From IMG/VR virus record IMGVR_UViG_3300036900_000199, positions 1 to 44,934 of that record: a stretch of 44,934 nt of DNA. The stretch is one strand, 5' to 3'. The translations under genes were made by a program, and so were the position numbers. This document shows positions 1-6,005 of the stretch, piece by piece (within the stretch, counting starts at the first letter, position 1; each line of letters starts with the position of its first letter). The DNA comes from a virus. The notes below the pieces were generated by a model, which worked only from the letters and a program-made list of their open reading frames with translations, had not been told where the DNA came from and did not search any database.

Positions 1-127
1 GTGAGCGACTCGAACACCGGCCTGCTCGCGCTGGCCGACTGGCTGACCAACCATGGGTTACCCACCTTCGCGGGCTTCGTCGGTGGCATTGTGGGTGCTG
101 ATGCCAGAGCCCGATGGGTCCGCTGGC
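1..127. repeat. Exact direct terminal repeat, copy 1
   Basis: These 127 bases recur without mismatch as the last 127 bases (44808-44934). Exact identity and a length equal to a common assembler k-mer indicate a circular contig, giving a true genome of about 44807 bp. A biological terminal repeat cannot be excluded from sequence alone. Confidence 0.95.
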
Positions 128-225
128 GACGGTCAACTCGAACTGGTCAAAACGATAGCGATGGCGATCATCGCAATCACGCTGATTCTGGCGATGACGT
201 GGATAGTGGTGAGCCCGGCGACTGA
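1..225 (+). CDS. Small hydrophobic protein after the endolysin
   Basis: A 74-residue frame starting at GTG, placed (through circular closure) three bases after the endolysin stop codon. Residues 8-33 are moderately hydrophobic and glycine-rich, followed by an Arg-rich stretch and an acidic Asp/His-rich tail. No family is recognised. Its second half overlaps, in another frame, the two-membrane-segment protein at 101-298. There is no clear ribosome binding site, so expression would rely on coupling to the endolysin. It may be a lysis accessory protein, or the upstream part of the overlap may not be translated. Confidence 0.45.
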   Translation: MSDSNTGLLALADWLTNHGLPTFAGFVGGIVGADARARWVRWRRSTRTGQNDSDGDHRNHADSGDDVDSGEPGD

Positions 226-298
226 CGAGACGGCCAAGGCGGCGCTCGTGGTGATCGGGAGCGCCGTCGGGTTCATCTTCGGAAGGGAGACAAGGTAG
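101..298 (+). CDS. Putative holin, two membrane segments
   Basis: A 65-residue protein with two hydrophobic segments (about residues 19-39 and 46-60), a short acidic N-terminus and a charged RETR C-terminus, the usual plan of small class II holins. An upstream in-frame ATG at 53 would add a non-hydrophobic extension; ATG 101 gives the more typical protein. The gene overlaps the 3' half of the gene at 1-225 in another frame, and its TAG shares a G with the GTG of the next membrane protein (TAGTG). Position right after the endolysin supports a lysis role by context; no family signature was recognised. Confidence 0.6.
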   Translation: MPEPDGSAGDGQLELVKTIAMAIIAITLILAMTWIVVSPATDETAKAALVVIGSAVGFIFGRETR

Positions 299-459
299 TG
301 CAAGTCACCACGGTCAATGGGCTCGCCATCACCATCGGCTGGCTCATCGCAGTCGTCGTGCTACTCATCGCAATTCTCGGGCTGCTCGGCATCGTGCCGT
401 TGGGGCAGACCGTCATCTTTGGCATGCTCGCAGCGCTGGCGGTCGCTCGCCTGATCTAG
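298..459 (+). CDS. 53-aa double-membrane protein, holin-like
   Basis: A 53-residue frame starting at GTG that overlaps the preceding stop (TAGTG). It has a strong ribosome binding site, GGAAGGGAG, about nine bases upstream. Residues 8-35 and 38-52 are strongly hydrophobic with one short Pro-Leu-Gly-Gln turn, so nearly the whole protein is membrane-embedded. With the previous gene it forms a tandem pair of small two-segment membrane proteins behind the endolysin, as in many holin/holin-like or holin/antiholin cassettes. Its TAG lies on a CTAG that is also the stop of the convergent gene at 456-791. Confidence 0.6.
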   Translation: MQVTTVNGLAITIGWLIAVVVLLIAILGLLGIVPLGQTVIFGMLAALAVARLI

Positions 460-791
460 CTCGTGAAGATGATCACGACGCCGTTGAAGTAGTCGCGCAG
501 GAACTCGACCTCGTCGTCGCTCAGGCTGACCATCTCGGGCGGCTCGGACTTGACGATGATGACCGGGCCAGCGAGTGGGCGGCCCAGGAAGTCCGAGTAC
601 ATGTTCGGCTCAAGGTCCTTGAGGGCGCCCTCCTCATCGACCAGGCCGACGAGGCCGCGCGAGGTGAACACGCCCGGCAGGCGGATCACCTCCATGAACC
701 CGCCGAGCAGATTGTGAAGCGCGGGGCCGTCGTCGGCGACCTCGGGGAAGGCGACGCCGCCGAACGCGGGCAGCAGGCAGACGCGGATCAT
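456..791 (-). CDS. DUF3846-like phage protein
   Basis: A 111-residue protein whose layout matches small phage proteins of the DUF3846 type. These have a beta-strand start, a segment leading to an 'LGGFMEV' helix, a 'GLVGLVDEEG' strand-turn, a 'P.N...DFLGRPLAGP' segment near residues 62-77, and a closing 'SLSDDEVEFLRDYF' helix. Such proteins are common in actinophages and other temperate phages; their function is unknown. It is the last gene of a leftward three-gene unit, beginning seven bases after the preceding stop. Its own stop overlaps that of the convergent gene at 298-459. The family assignment is from recognition of the motif order only. Confidence 0.65.
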   Translation of the reverse strand: MIRVCLLPAFGGVAFPEVADDGPALHNLLGGFMEVIRLPGVFTSRGLVGLVDEEGALKDLEPNMYSDFLGRPLAGPVIIVKSEPPEMVSLSDDEVEFLRDYFNGVVIIFTS

Positions 792-798
792 GCGAGGC

Positions 799-1008
799 CT
801 ACGCCACTCCGGCAGGCGGGTCGTTCTGGATCATGTCCAGGCGCTTCTGGCTCGGCTCGACGTCTTCACCCGCCATCAAGCGTTCTAGCCCGTACAGCAG
901 CAGGATCTTCGCCTGGTCCGACGGCTTGCGCTTGCGCTGGTTGGCGACTTCCCAGAGCCTTCGCCAACCCTCGGTCCCAAGGTCGGTCATGCTGACCGTC
1001 AGCGTCAT
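799..1008 (-). CDS. Small basic helical protein, function unknown
   Basis: A 69-residue protein. I chose ATG 1008 because AAGGGG lies about seven bases upstream. An alternative ATG at 1029 overlaps the preceding stop as TGATG and would add seven residues. The centre, residues 12-47, reads as two amphipathic helices with a basic QRKRKPSDQAK linker, compatible with a small ribbon-helix-helix or other DNA-binding protein, but no diagnostic motif is present. It lies between the coiled-coil/membrane protein and the DUF3846-like gene. Confidence 0.6.
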   Translation of the reverse strand: MTLTVSMTDLGTEGWRRLWEVANQRKRKPSDQAKILLLYGLERLMAGEDVEPSQKRLDMIQNDPPAGVA

Positions 1009-1028
1009 GGTGTACCCCTTGCCCACCA

Positions 1029-1280
1029 TCAGCGGTGCACCGTCGTCCAGAGCAACGTCGCCAGGATGCCGTAGATCGGGATGGCCGTGGTGAACATGAA
1101 CAGCCAGAACATCCAGCGGGTCGGGAGGTTGTCCAGGCGTGTGTTGATCACGGCAAGCTGCTTGCTGATCTCGGCCAGGTCGGCCTTGCTGGCCAGGTCG
1201 CCGAGGCCCGCGTCGATCTTGGTCAGCCGCTCCTCGATGAGCCGTAAGCGCATCTCCATCGCTATGTCGAACGTTGCCAT
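1029..1280 (-). CDS. Coiled-coil plus C-terminal membrane anchor (XhlA-like)
   Basis: An 83-residue protein. Residues 8-52 form a heptad-rich coiled coil (RLIEERLTKID... ISKQLAVINTRLDNL) and residues 56-79 form one hydrophobic segment ending in a short basic tail. This is the arrangement of XhlA/hemolysin-like phage proteins and of small membrane-tethered coiled coils, which sit at the cytoplasmic membrane. The start has GGGGAGTAGTCC directly before ATG, the same GAGTAG start-associated sequence found upstream of the integrase and of many genes at 14.6-18.0 kb. It heads a leftward unit facing away from the rightward lysis genes. Confidence 0.65.
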   Translation of the reverse strand: MATFDIAMEMRLRLIEERLTKIDAGLGDLASKADLAEISKQLAVINTRLDNLPTRWMFWLFMFTTAIPIYGILATLLWTTVHR

Positions 1281-1360
1281 GGACTACTCCCCTGACACCT
1301 TTTTTGGATACCAAAGGCTATCACCGACGGCCGCCCTTCTACGGTCTTCTACGGTCTACT

Positions 1361-1400
1361 CTGAGTTTGAGATCAGGTCGTGAGCCATCCTCAAACTCAG
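1361..1400. repeat. 11-bp perfect inverted repeat in divergent intergenic region
   Basis: CTGAGTTTGAG (1361-1371) and CTCAAACTCAG (1390-1400) are exact reverse complements separated by 18 bases. They sit between the divergent genes starting at 1280 and 1555, so an operator or leader hairpin is likely. Just upstream is a short direct repeat of TCTACGGTCT. No convincing promoter hexamer pair was found in 1281-1554. Confidence 0.6.
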
Positions 1401-1554
1401 TCCTCCACACTTCAGAGGTATCACAGGGAAGCCCTCTCCTGAGATCGAAACAGGTCTTATCAGAGCCATAGACACCGCCAATTGACACCGATACCCCTCA
1501 CACGGCCTCAGTCTGGCATCATCGGCCTCAAACGTGCGTAATGGGTGACGCACC

Positions 1555-2097
1555 ATGGCCGAATCGAACGAGATCGAATGCGACTGGTGCCACACAACGA
1601 TCGTAGGCGTCGGTCGGGCGCCGCGCCTGTACATGCTGTCGCTGCTGAGGATGCCCTCGGCCGACTATCGCCAGTCCTGGCGTATCTGCAATGCCTGCCA
1701 CGATGCGCTGCGGCGCCTCATCTCGAAGCGTGGGCGCTCGAAGCGGAACCCGCGTCCCGAGAAAGCCTGGGGCGCCCTGGAACGGGATGAGCAGGGGGTG
1801 TGGCGGGTGGCGCTCGCGAACAAGGCGAGTACGGAGGCGGCCGGAATGACCCACGCCGACGTGGAGGGCAAGAGCGTGGCCGAGATCGCGGAAATGCTCG
1901 GAGAGCCAGAGAGCCGGCGGGCGCGACTCGCCGCCCTGGACGAGTTGCCCATCGGAGAGCCGCAGGATTGGCCGCCGTCCTTTGGGCTCAACGCCAAGAC
2001 GGGCGAACGGGTCTGGCACGTTCAGCGTTGGACGCGTGTGAGCGAGACGCGCATCGAGGTCTATGTCAGGTTCGTACCGCCGCCCGATCCAGGCTGA
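1555..2097 (+). CDS. Zinc-finger-like protein, function unknown
   Basis: A 180-residue protein with CxxC at residues 9-12 and a second CxxC at 45-48, enough to bind one zinc ion as a treble-clef or ribbon. A basic stretch follows (SKRGRSKRNPRP, about 57-68), then an acidic helical middle and a C-terminal beta-rich part with WHVQRW near residue 153. It is a lone rightward gene between two leftward units, and its 3' end overlaps the convergent SLOG gene by 32 bases. The ribosome binding site is weak (GGGTGA). A nucleic-acid-binding role is plausible; no family is recognised. Confidence 0.65.
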   Translation: MAESNEIECDWCHTTIVGVGRAPRLYMLSLLRMPSADYRQSWRICNACHDALRRLISKRGRSKRNPRPEKAWGALERDEQGVWRVALANKASTEAAGMTHADVEGKSVAEIAEMLGEPESRRARLAALDELPIGEPQDWPPSFGLNAKTGERVWHVQRWTRVSETRIEVYVRFVPPPDPG

Positions 2098-2569
2098 AGC
2101 CCCGGCCCTTGAGCGAACCAGTGGGGTCGATGACCACCAGCAGGTTGATCTTGCCCTGGCGCCGCGCCTGCTTCAGTGTCCAGCAGCCGCCGCTCTTGAC
2201 GTGGTCCTCGGGTGGCGTTTTGCAGTGGTAGCAGCCCTCAGGGAAGCGCATCCCTGTGTAGCCCGGAGGAAGCTCCTTGAGCGTGATGCACGCCACGATG
2301 TCGCTGTCCAGGGCGATCTTCAGGTTGCGCGTGCGGAAGCCGCCAGGCGCGGCCCACGCCATAACCCTGGGCTCGTACTCGCGCGTGGGTACGCCCAGGG
2401 CGTTGGCCTCCTCGATGGCCCACCAGTCGATGCCGCCTAGCGGCGAGTGGCCGGAGATCACGAGGTTGGCCCCGCACTGCTTGATCATCGAGCGCAGCGC
2501 CATACGCGCCGCGCGTTCGGTGTCCTGGGTGAACTTGGCAGCCTCGCTGCCGACGATGCCGAGCTTCAT
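2066..2569 (-). CDS. SLOG-domain (DprA/LOG-like) protein
   Basis: A 167-residue Rossmann-like protein of the SLOG superfamily. 'IVGSEA' forms strand 1. 'LVISGHSPLGGIDWWAIEEA' covers the strand-loop-Asp segment that usually holds the GG and D ligand contacts. 'TRNLKIALDSDIVACI' is the RN...SD segment, and 'SGGCWTLKQARRQGK' near residues 126-140 is the GGT-type loop. The insert CYHC around residues 113-116 could hold zinc. SLOG proteins bind nucleotides or nucleotide derivatives and occur in DNA uptake, cytokinin activation and anti-phage signalling. It is the last gene of the leftward unit that includes the RAMP-like gene, with GAGGG eight bases before ATG. Confidence 0.7.
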   Translation of the reverse strand: MKLGIVGSEAAKFTQDTERAARMALRSMIKQCGANLVISGHSPLGGIDWWAIEEANALGVPTREYEPRVMAWAAPGGFRTRNLKIALDSDIVACITLKELPPGYTGMRFPEGCYHCKTPPEDHVKSGGCWTLKQARRQGKINLLVVIDPTGSLKGRGFSLDRAAVRT

Positions 2570-2579
2570 GTCTATGCCC

Positions 2580-3035
2580 TCAGAGTTTGCCGTCGTCCCG
2601 CAAGATCTCTTCGATGCGGGCCAGCCGCTTCTCGTGCGCCGACACCACGCTGAATAGCGCGAAGTTGATTCGGTTCTGGCGATCCCATTGGTCGCGCTCG
2701 GCGTCGGTGAGGGCCGCTAGGTCGGTGCTGAAATCGACCTCGATCATGCGCGAGAACTGCCGCTGCCCACGCACCTTGTGCGCCTGGGCGACGTAGACGT
2801 GCTCGTTGGCCTCGATGACGCGGTAGCCGACACCGGGCTCGGCGATGAGCCAGCGGTGGCGCACTTCGCCTAGCTCGCGCGTGGCGCGGTAGATCGGAGC
2901 CCTGTTGCGCGCGAAGTCCCGCTCCAGGCAATCGCTCAGGGCCTGGTAGGTGATGATGTCACCGAAGTCCGCGTCGACCAGCAGTTCGTCGTAGATGTAG
3001 CGCCACTCAGCCTTACCGCGTCTTGGCTGAAACAC
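2580..3035 (-). CDS. Winged-helix-like DNA-binding phage protein
   Basis: A 151-residue protein. The frame is open further upstream, but the residues there are a shadow of the RAMP-like gene. GTG 3035 is chosen because GGGAG lies eight bases before it and it begins just inside the end of that gene. 'FGDIITYQALSDCL' followed by 'RNRAPIYRATRELGEVRHRWL' reads as the helix-turn-helix and wing of a small winged helix, then 'GVGYRVIEA.EH...A..HK.RG.RQ'. The last 40 residues form a helix suited to oligomerisation. The assignment is by pattern, without a named family. Confidence 0.6.
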   Translation of the reverse strand: MFQPRRGKAEWRYIYDELLVDADFGDIITYQALSDCLERDFARNRAPIYRATRELGEVRHRWLIAEPGVGYRVIEANEHVYVAQAHKVRGQRQFSRMIEVDFSTDLAALTDAERDQWDRQNRINFALFSVVSAHEKRLARIEEILRDDGKL

Positions 3036-3642
3036 GCCGCACGCTCCCGTTTCGTCCTGGCTGAAGGTTGCCCGTGACCGTCGCGGTAAAGCGACCGTAC
3101 CCAAGTGTTCGGCCGTCGCCCAGGCCCTCGCTGCGGCCGGCACGCTCGGCGACCGCCTCAAGCTCGGCCAGGTCCAGCACGTCCTCGCCAAGCTCCACCT
3201 CGAAGCCGAGCCGCCAGGTGCGGAAGATCGGCCGCACACGCATGATCTTGGCGCGGTTGATGCCAACCGCCACGCGTAGCGTGTACTGCGGGTCGGCGTA
3301 CATCTCTGCCAGGTCACGTGGCCCGCCGTGCTCCAGGGGAACACGATCGGTCAGCATCGAGATGCCGCCCTGGACTTTCTTGCCCAGGCGCGTGACTGCC
3401 CCCGCATTGCGCAGGCAGCGCACGATGTTCGAGGCGGGGACGTACACCCCGATGTCGGGCGCGTGATACAGGCCGCCATACCACTCCAGCCGCTCGATCT
3501 CTACCTCGTCGGCCTCGGTGCGGTTCTGTCCCTTCGAGGTCAGTTCCGCGATCTGTCGCGTGTAGCTGTCACGCGGGTCAGCCAATCGAATGTTGTGAAA
3601 CACCAGGCCTGTTCGGCCTGTGAACTCAACTGCTACCTGCAT
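3013..3642 (-). CDS. RAMP-superfamily-like protein (Cas5/6/7-type glycine loop)
   Basis: A 209-residue protein starting at ATG 3642 with GGAGG eight bases upstream. Residues 173-185, GLGDGRTLGYGRF, fit the glycine-rich loop consensus of the RAMP superfamily (GhG, five residues with a basic one, GhG, then aromatic/hydrophobic). 'VPASNIVRCLRNAGA' at 68-82 resembles the phosphate-binding 'iPxSSLkGxlR' helix of Cas7-like proteins, and a hydrophobic strand at 144-150 precedes the loop as expected. RAMP proteins bind and sometimes cleave RNA. No other cas gene or CRISPR array is present. The gene starts about 20 bases downstream of the GCCNN pentamer array on the same strand. The assignment rests on motif matching by eye. 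Confidence 0.55.
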   Translation of the reverse strand: MQVAVEFTGRTGLVFHNIRLADPRDSYTRQIAELTSKGQNRTEADEVEIERLEWYGGLYHAPDIGVYVPASNIVRCLRNAGAVTRLGKKVQGGISMLTDRVPLEHGGPRDLAEMYADPQYTLRVAVGINRAKIMRVRPIFRTWRLGFEVELGEDVLDLAELEAVAERAGRSEGLGDGRTLGYGRFTATVTGNLQPGRNGSVRRVSAKTR

Positions 3643-3812
3643 TCCCAAACCTCCGTGTTGTGTAGCCCTGCCGTGACTTGCCAAGCCCCGCCACGCCCCG
3701 CCTAAAACTTGCCTAGCCTGGCCATGCCTGGCTCAGCCTTGACCCGCCTTGCCCTGACTCGTCCAGCCTCTGCCGCGCCAGGCCCCGGCCTCGCCCAGCC
3801 ACGCCCCGCCTA

Positions 3813-3831
3813 GTAAATCCACAGAATCCCT
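3813..3831 (-). repeat. 19-bp element, copy 1 in the pentamer array
   Basis: On the minus strand the element reads AGGGATTCTGTGGATTTAC. It is identical to copy 2 and lies 114 bp from it, start to start. Its core AAATCCACA (+ strand) differs from a DnaA box (TTATCCACA) at two positions. Confidence 0.85.
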
Positions 3832-3926
3832 GCCCTGCCTCGCCCGTACCCGCCGGGCCGCGCCATGCCTTGACTTGCCGTGACGTGCCAGGCCTTGACT
3901 CGCCTAGCCGTGCCGAGCCTCGCCTT

Positions 3927-3945
3927 GTAAATCCACAGAATCCCT
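3927..3945 (-). repeat. 19-bp element, copy 2 in the pentamer array
   Basis: Identical to copy 1 over all 19 bases although the surrounding pentamers differ, which points to selection or recent duplication of the element itself. Start-to-start distance to copy 3 is 129 bp. Confidence 0.85.
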
Positions 3946-4055
3946 GCCTAGCCACGCCAGGCCTCGCCTCGCCCGTACCGGCTCAGCCAAGCCTTGCTCA
4001 ACCGCGCCTTGCCATGCCCCGCCAGGCCGCACCAAGCCAAGCCTGGCCTCGCCCT

Positions 4056-4074
4056 GGAAATCCACGAGATCCCT
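4056..4074 (-). repeat. 19-bp element, copy 3 in the pentamer array
   Basis: Diverged copy: on the + strand it reads GGAAATCCACGAGATCCCT, with three changes relative to the other two. It keeps the 19-base length and the flanking GCCNN phase. Confidence 0.8.
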
Positions 4075-4214
4075 GCCATGCCTGGCCCCGCCTATCCACG
4101 CCCAGGCTCGCCGGTGCCACGCCTTGCCGTACCCTGCCGTGCCAGGCCCTACCCTGACCAGCCGCGCCAGGCCCGGCCCCGCCGAGGCAAGCCTAGCCCG
4201 GCCGAGCCAAGTCC

Positions 4215-4379
4215 TCATCGTTCGGTCAGCAACCTTCTGGTCACCGACATGCCCGCGCAGAATCCAAAGCAGATGCCGATGACGACAGCAGAGCCCCAGT
4301 TCTCGTAGATGACACTGAAGACCGTGCTGACCGCCAGCATCACAGGCACGAACACGTCGAACCAGAGATGCCAGCGCAT
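4215..4379 (-). CDS. 54-aa membrane protein
   Basis: A 54-residue protein starting at ATG 4379, which overlaps the preceding TAA (TAATG). Two hydrophobic stretches, about residues 7-25 and 28-43, are separated by a YENWGS turn, and the C-terminus is basic (RRLLTER). It is thus probably a two-segment inner-membrane protein. It is translationally coupled to the 44-residue membrane protein upstream and ends four bases before the pentamer array. No family recognised. Confidence 0.6.
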   Translation of the reverse strand: MRWHLWFDVFVPVMLAVSTVFSVIYENWGSAVVIGICFGFCAGMSVTRRLLTER

Positions 4380-4513
4380 TACCGCCCGATCCGCCAGGCG
4401 ACGAGGCTAAAGGCGACGAGGCTGATGACGCTCGCCGCCGTGCTGATGCAGACACACACGGGGTCGTCCAGGCCGAGCTTGGCGCACGCGTGGGTGTGCA
4501 GCAGAACGACCAT
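4379..4513 (-). CDS. 44-aa single-pass membrane protein
   Basis: A 44-residue protein with a strong ribosome binding site (AGGAGGGG) ending three bases before ATG 4513, which also overlaps the preceding regulator's stop as TGATG. Residues 20-40 form one hydrophobic segment followed by WRIGR. Cysteines at residues 10, 20 and 22 could form disulfides or bind metal. It is coupled at both ends to neighbours. Function unknown. Confidence 0.55.
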   Translation of the reverse strand: MVVLLHTHACAKLGLDDPVCVCISTAASVISLVAFSLVAWRIGR

Positions 4514-4737
4514 CAGCCCCTCCTGTCTCTGCTCCTGATCCGGGCCTTCAGACGCTGGATGATCGTGCGCGGCAGCTTGCTGGACTCGCGGCTGTTGCCC
4601 ATGCGGTCGCCGCGTTCCCAGGCTGAGATCGTCTCACCCGCCACGCCCACGATGGCGCCGACCTCCCTCTGAGAGAGGCCAAGCTCCAGGCGCAGGCGTC
4701 GCATCTCTTCGCCGTATGAGGGTGTCGCCAAGATCAT
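4513..4737 (-). CDS. XRE-family transcriptional regulator
   Basis: A 74-residue protein starting at ATG 4737, overlapping the preceding stop as ATGA. Residues 9-48 form a Cro/C1-type helix-turn-helix: 'EEMRRLRLELGLSQREVGAIVGVAGETISAWERG'. The Gln of 'SQREVG' and the recognition helix 'AGETISAWERG' are typical. The short basic tail has no peptidase or dimerisation domain of a CI repressor, so it is more Cro-like. It sits between the DGQHR protein and two small membrane proteins. Confidence 0.85.
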   Translation of the reverse strand: MILATPSYGEEMRRLRLELGLSQREVGAIVGVAGETISAWERGDRMGNSRESSKLPRTIIQRLKARIRSRDRRG

Positions 4738-5948
4738 TCGGGCACCGGGAACTTCTCGGCTCCGCGACCCGTGGGATGCCAGGAGATGGCTTGCACAAGC
4801 TGATCGTTTCTCCATGCATTCCACGACTTAATCGTGTTGGCCAGCAGCCGCTCGCGGTTCTCGCCCGAGGCGTGCCAGTCCCTGGCGCTGCCCTTGTACA
4901 TGTTCCTGAGCTTCAGAATCGGGCTGCCCGCCTCAAGGTTGGCGCCCTCGATCAAGCTGTTGACGAACACCTCGGTCTGCTCGGGGCTGATGCGCCAGAA
5001 CAGCGTCAGTGCGATTGCCCACAACCCGGTGCCGCCGATGAAGTCGCCTTCGATCCTCAGTTTGTCGGCGAGGTGGATAGCCTCGCTGATCTCGGGGTGC
5101 GCCTCGACGTACGCCAGGATCTGCGCGTTGGAGGGCGCAGGCCCGGCAGTGCGCGAACTCGTGTCGTAATGTCCAATGTTCTCCAGCACGATCAGGCCGC
5201 GCGCCGTGGCGGACTTGGCCGTCACGCTGGTGTGGCCGTGGATGGCGAGCACGTCGGCGGCGCTGCGGCTCTTGCCGGTGTCGATCTTGTCAAAGGCCGA
5301 CTCCTTGATGCCGCGCACCACGATGCACATCTGGCCCTTGCCGGTTTCGATGATCGCGGTGAGGCGGTGCTGGCCGTCGCGCACGCGGCCGTCCCGATCC
5401 AACTTGATCGTCTCGCCCGTGATTTCCCACTCACCGATCTGGATGGCGCGTACCAGGCGCCGCACGCTGCTCTTGTTGATCTTGCGGTTGGCGCCGCCGC
5501 GATCGAGCCAGGCCTGGGCCTGGTCGGGCGTGACCATCTCAACGCTGATGCTCAGGTCGGTGTCGGCGGTGTTGATGTAAACCTTGCCGTTGCCGTTGAC
5601 GCTCGCCTTCGGCGCCTCGACTACTCCCTTGGCCAACTCGGCGTACTCCTCTTCGACTGGAACTTTTGCCAGCTTGCGCGCACGATTGTTCTGACGGAAC
5701 GCGGGCTGCACGCCACCATTCGCGTAGCCGTGGTGACGCTCGTAGAGCGCCAGGAACTGCCCCCTGGGCGTGATGTGGACGTTGTCAGGGTTGTCGCCAG
5801 AATCGCCCGTGCCCTGGCTGTTGCCCTTCTTGACGATGCGGTACTTGATGCCGCCCGCGAAGCTCTGACCCTCGACCTCGACTACCTGGCCAGCGTGATC
5901 GCCTCGGCGCAGGACCCACTCGGAACCTGGCTCAACTCGCGGAGCCAT
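4734..5948 (-). CDS. DGQHR/ParB-like phage protein
   Basis: A 404-residue protein. Residues 135-200 hold a ParB-like core: 'MVTPDQAQAWLDRGGANRKINKSSVRRLVRAIQIGEW' then 'DGRVRDGQHRLTAI', with DGQHR at 191-195, the hallmark of this phage subgroup. The C-terminal 150 residues are helical. The N-terminal 90 residues form a small beta-rich domain. ParB-like phage proteins of this kind are implicated in nucleotide-dependent DNA binding or nuclease action; the precise role here is unknown. Its start has an excellent AAGGAGG site enclosed by GGAG...CTCC, and the integrase terminator lies just upstream. Confidence 0.75.
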   Translation of the reverse strand: MAPRVEPGSEWVLRRGDHAGQVVEVEGQSFAGGIKYRIVKKGNSQGTGDSGDNPDNVHITPRGQFLALYERHHGYANGGVQPAFRQNNRARKLAKVPVEEEYAELAKGVVEAPKASVNGNGKVYINTADTDLSISVEMVTPDQAQAWLDRGGANRKINKSSVRRLVRAIQIGEWEITGETIKLDRDGRVRDGQHRLTAIIETGKGQMCIVVRGIKESAFDKIDTGKSRSAADVLAIHGHTSVTAKSATARGLIVLENIGHYDTSSRTAGPAPSNAQILAYVEAHPEISEAIHLADKLRIEGDFIGGTGLWAIALTLFWRISPEQTEVFVNSLIEGANLEAGSPILKLRNMYKGSARDWHASGENRERLLANTIKSWNAWRNDQLVQAISWHPTGRGAEKFPVPE

Positions 5949-5972
5949 GGAGCAACCTCCTTAAATGCGAAT

Positions 5973-6000
5973 AGCCCCTGGCCGGGAGGGGCCAGGGGCT
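5973..6000 (-). terminator. Hairpin terminator after integrase
   Basis: Perfect 11-bp arms AGCCCCTGGCC (5973-5983) and GGCCAGGGGCT (5990-6000) with a six-base loop, placed five bases after the integrase stop. The downstream minus-strand bases (ATTCGCATTT) give only a weak T tract. It separates the integrase from the DGQHR unit. Confidence 0.75.
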
Positions 6001-6005
6001 GGTGT

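Larger units (their letters stand above)
3665..4210. repeat. 546-bp GCCNN pentamer array
   Basis: On the + strand nearly every fifth base starts a GCC (units such as GCCTT, GCCAG, GCCCG), with occasional GAC, TAC or ACC variants and few phase slips. The phase is interrupted by three copies of a 19-bp element. The array fills almost all of the space between two leftward genes, ending about 20 bases before the RAMP-like start. Transcribed with its neighbours it would give a G-rich NNGGC RNA. Several frames are open on both strands only because GCCNN rarely makes stops. No such function is known to me. Confidence 0.9.

Noticed and set aside
2580-3344. A 254-residue version of the winged-helix-like protein
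   Set aside because: The first 100 residues are a shadow of the RAMP-like gene in another frame; GTG 3035 with GGGAG is the supported start.
3665-4210. CRISPR array
   Set aside because: Only three 19-bp copies, spacing above 90 bp, and 'spacers' made of GCCNN pentamers with no unique content; no cas1 or cas2.
3713-4455. Open frames inside the GCCNN array (both strands)
   Set aside because: Period-five repeats keep all frames open by chance. The translations are Ala/Arg/Gly/Pro repeats, and the frame entering 4215-4455 is a shadow of the two small membrane genes.
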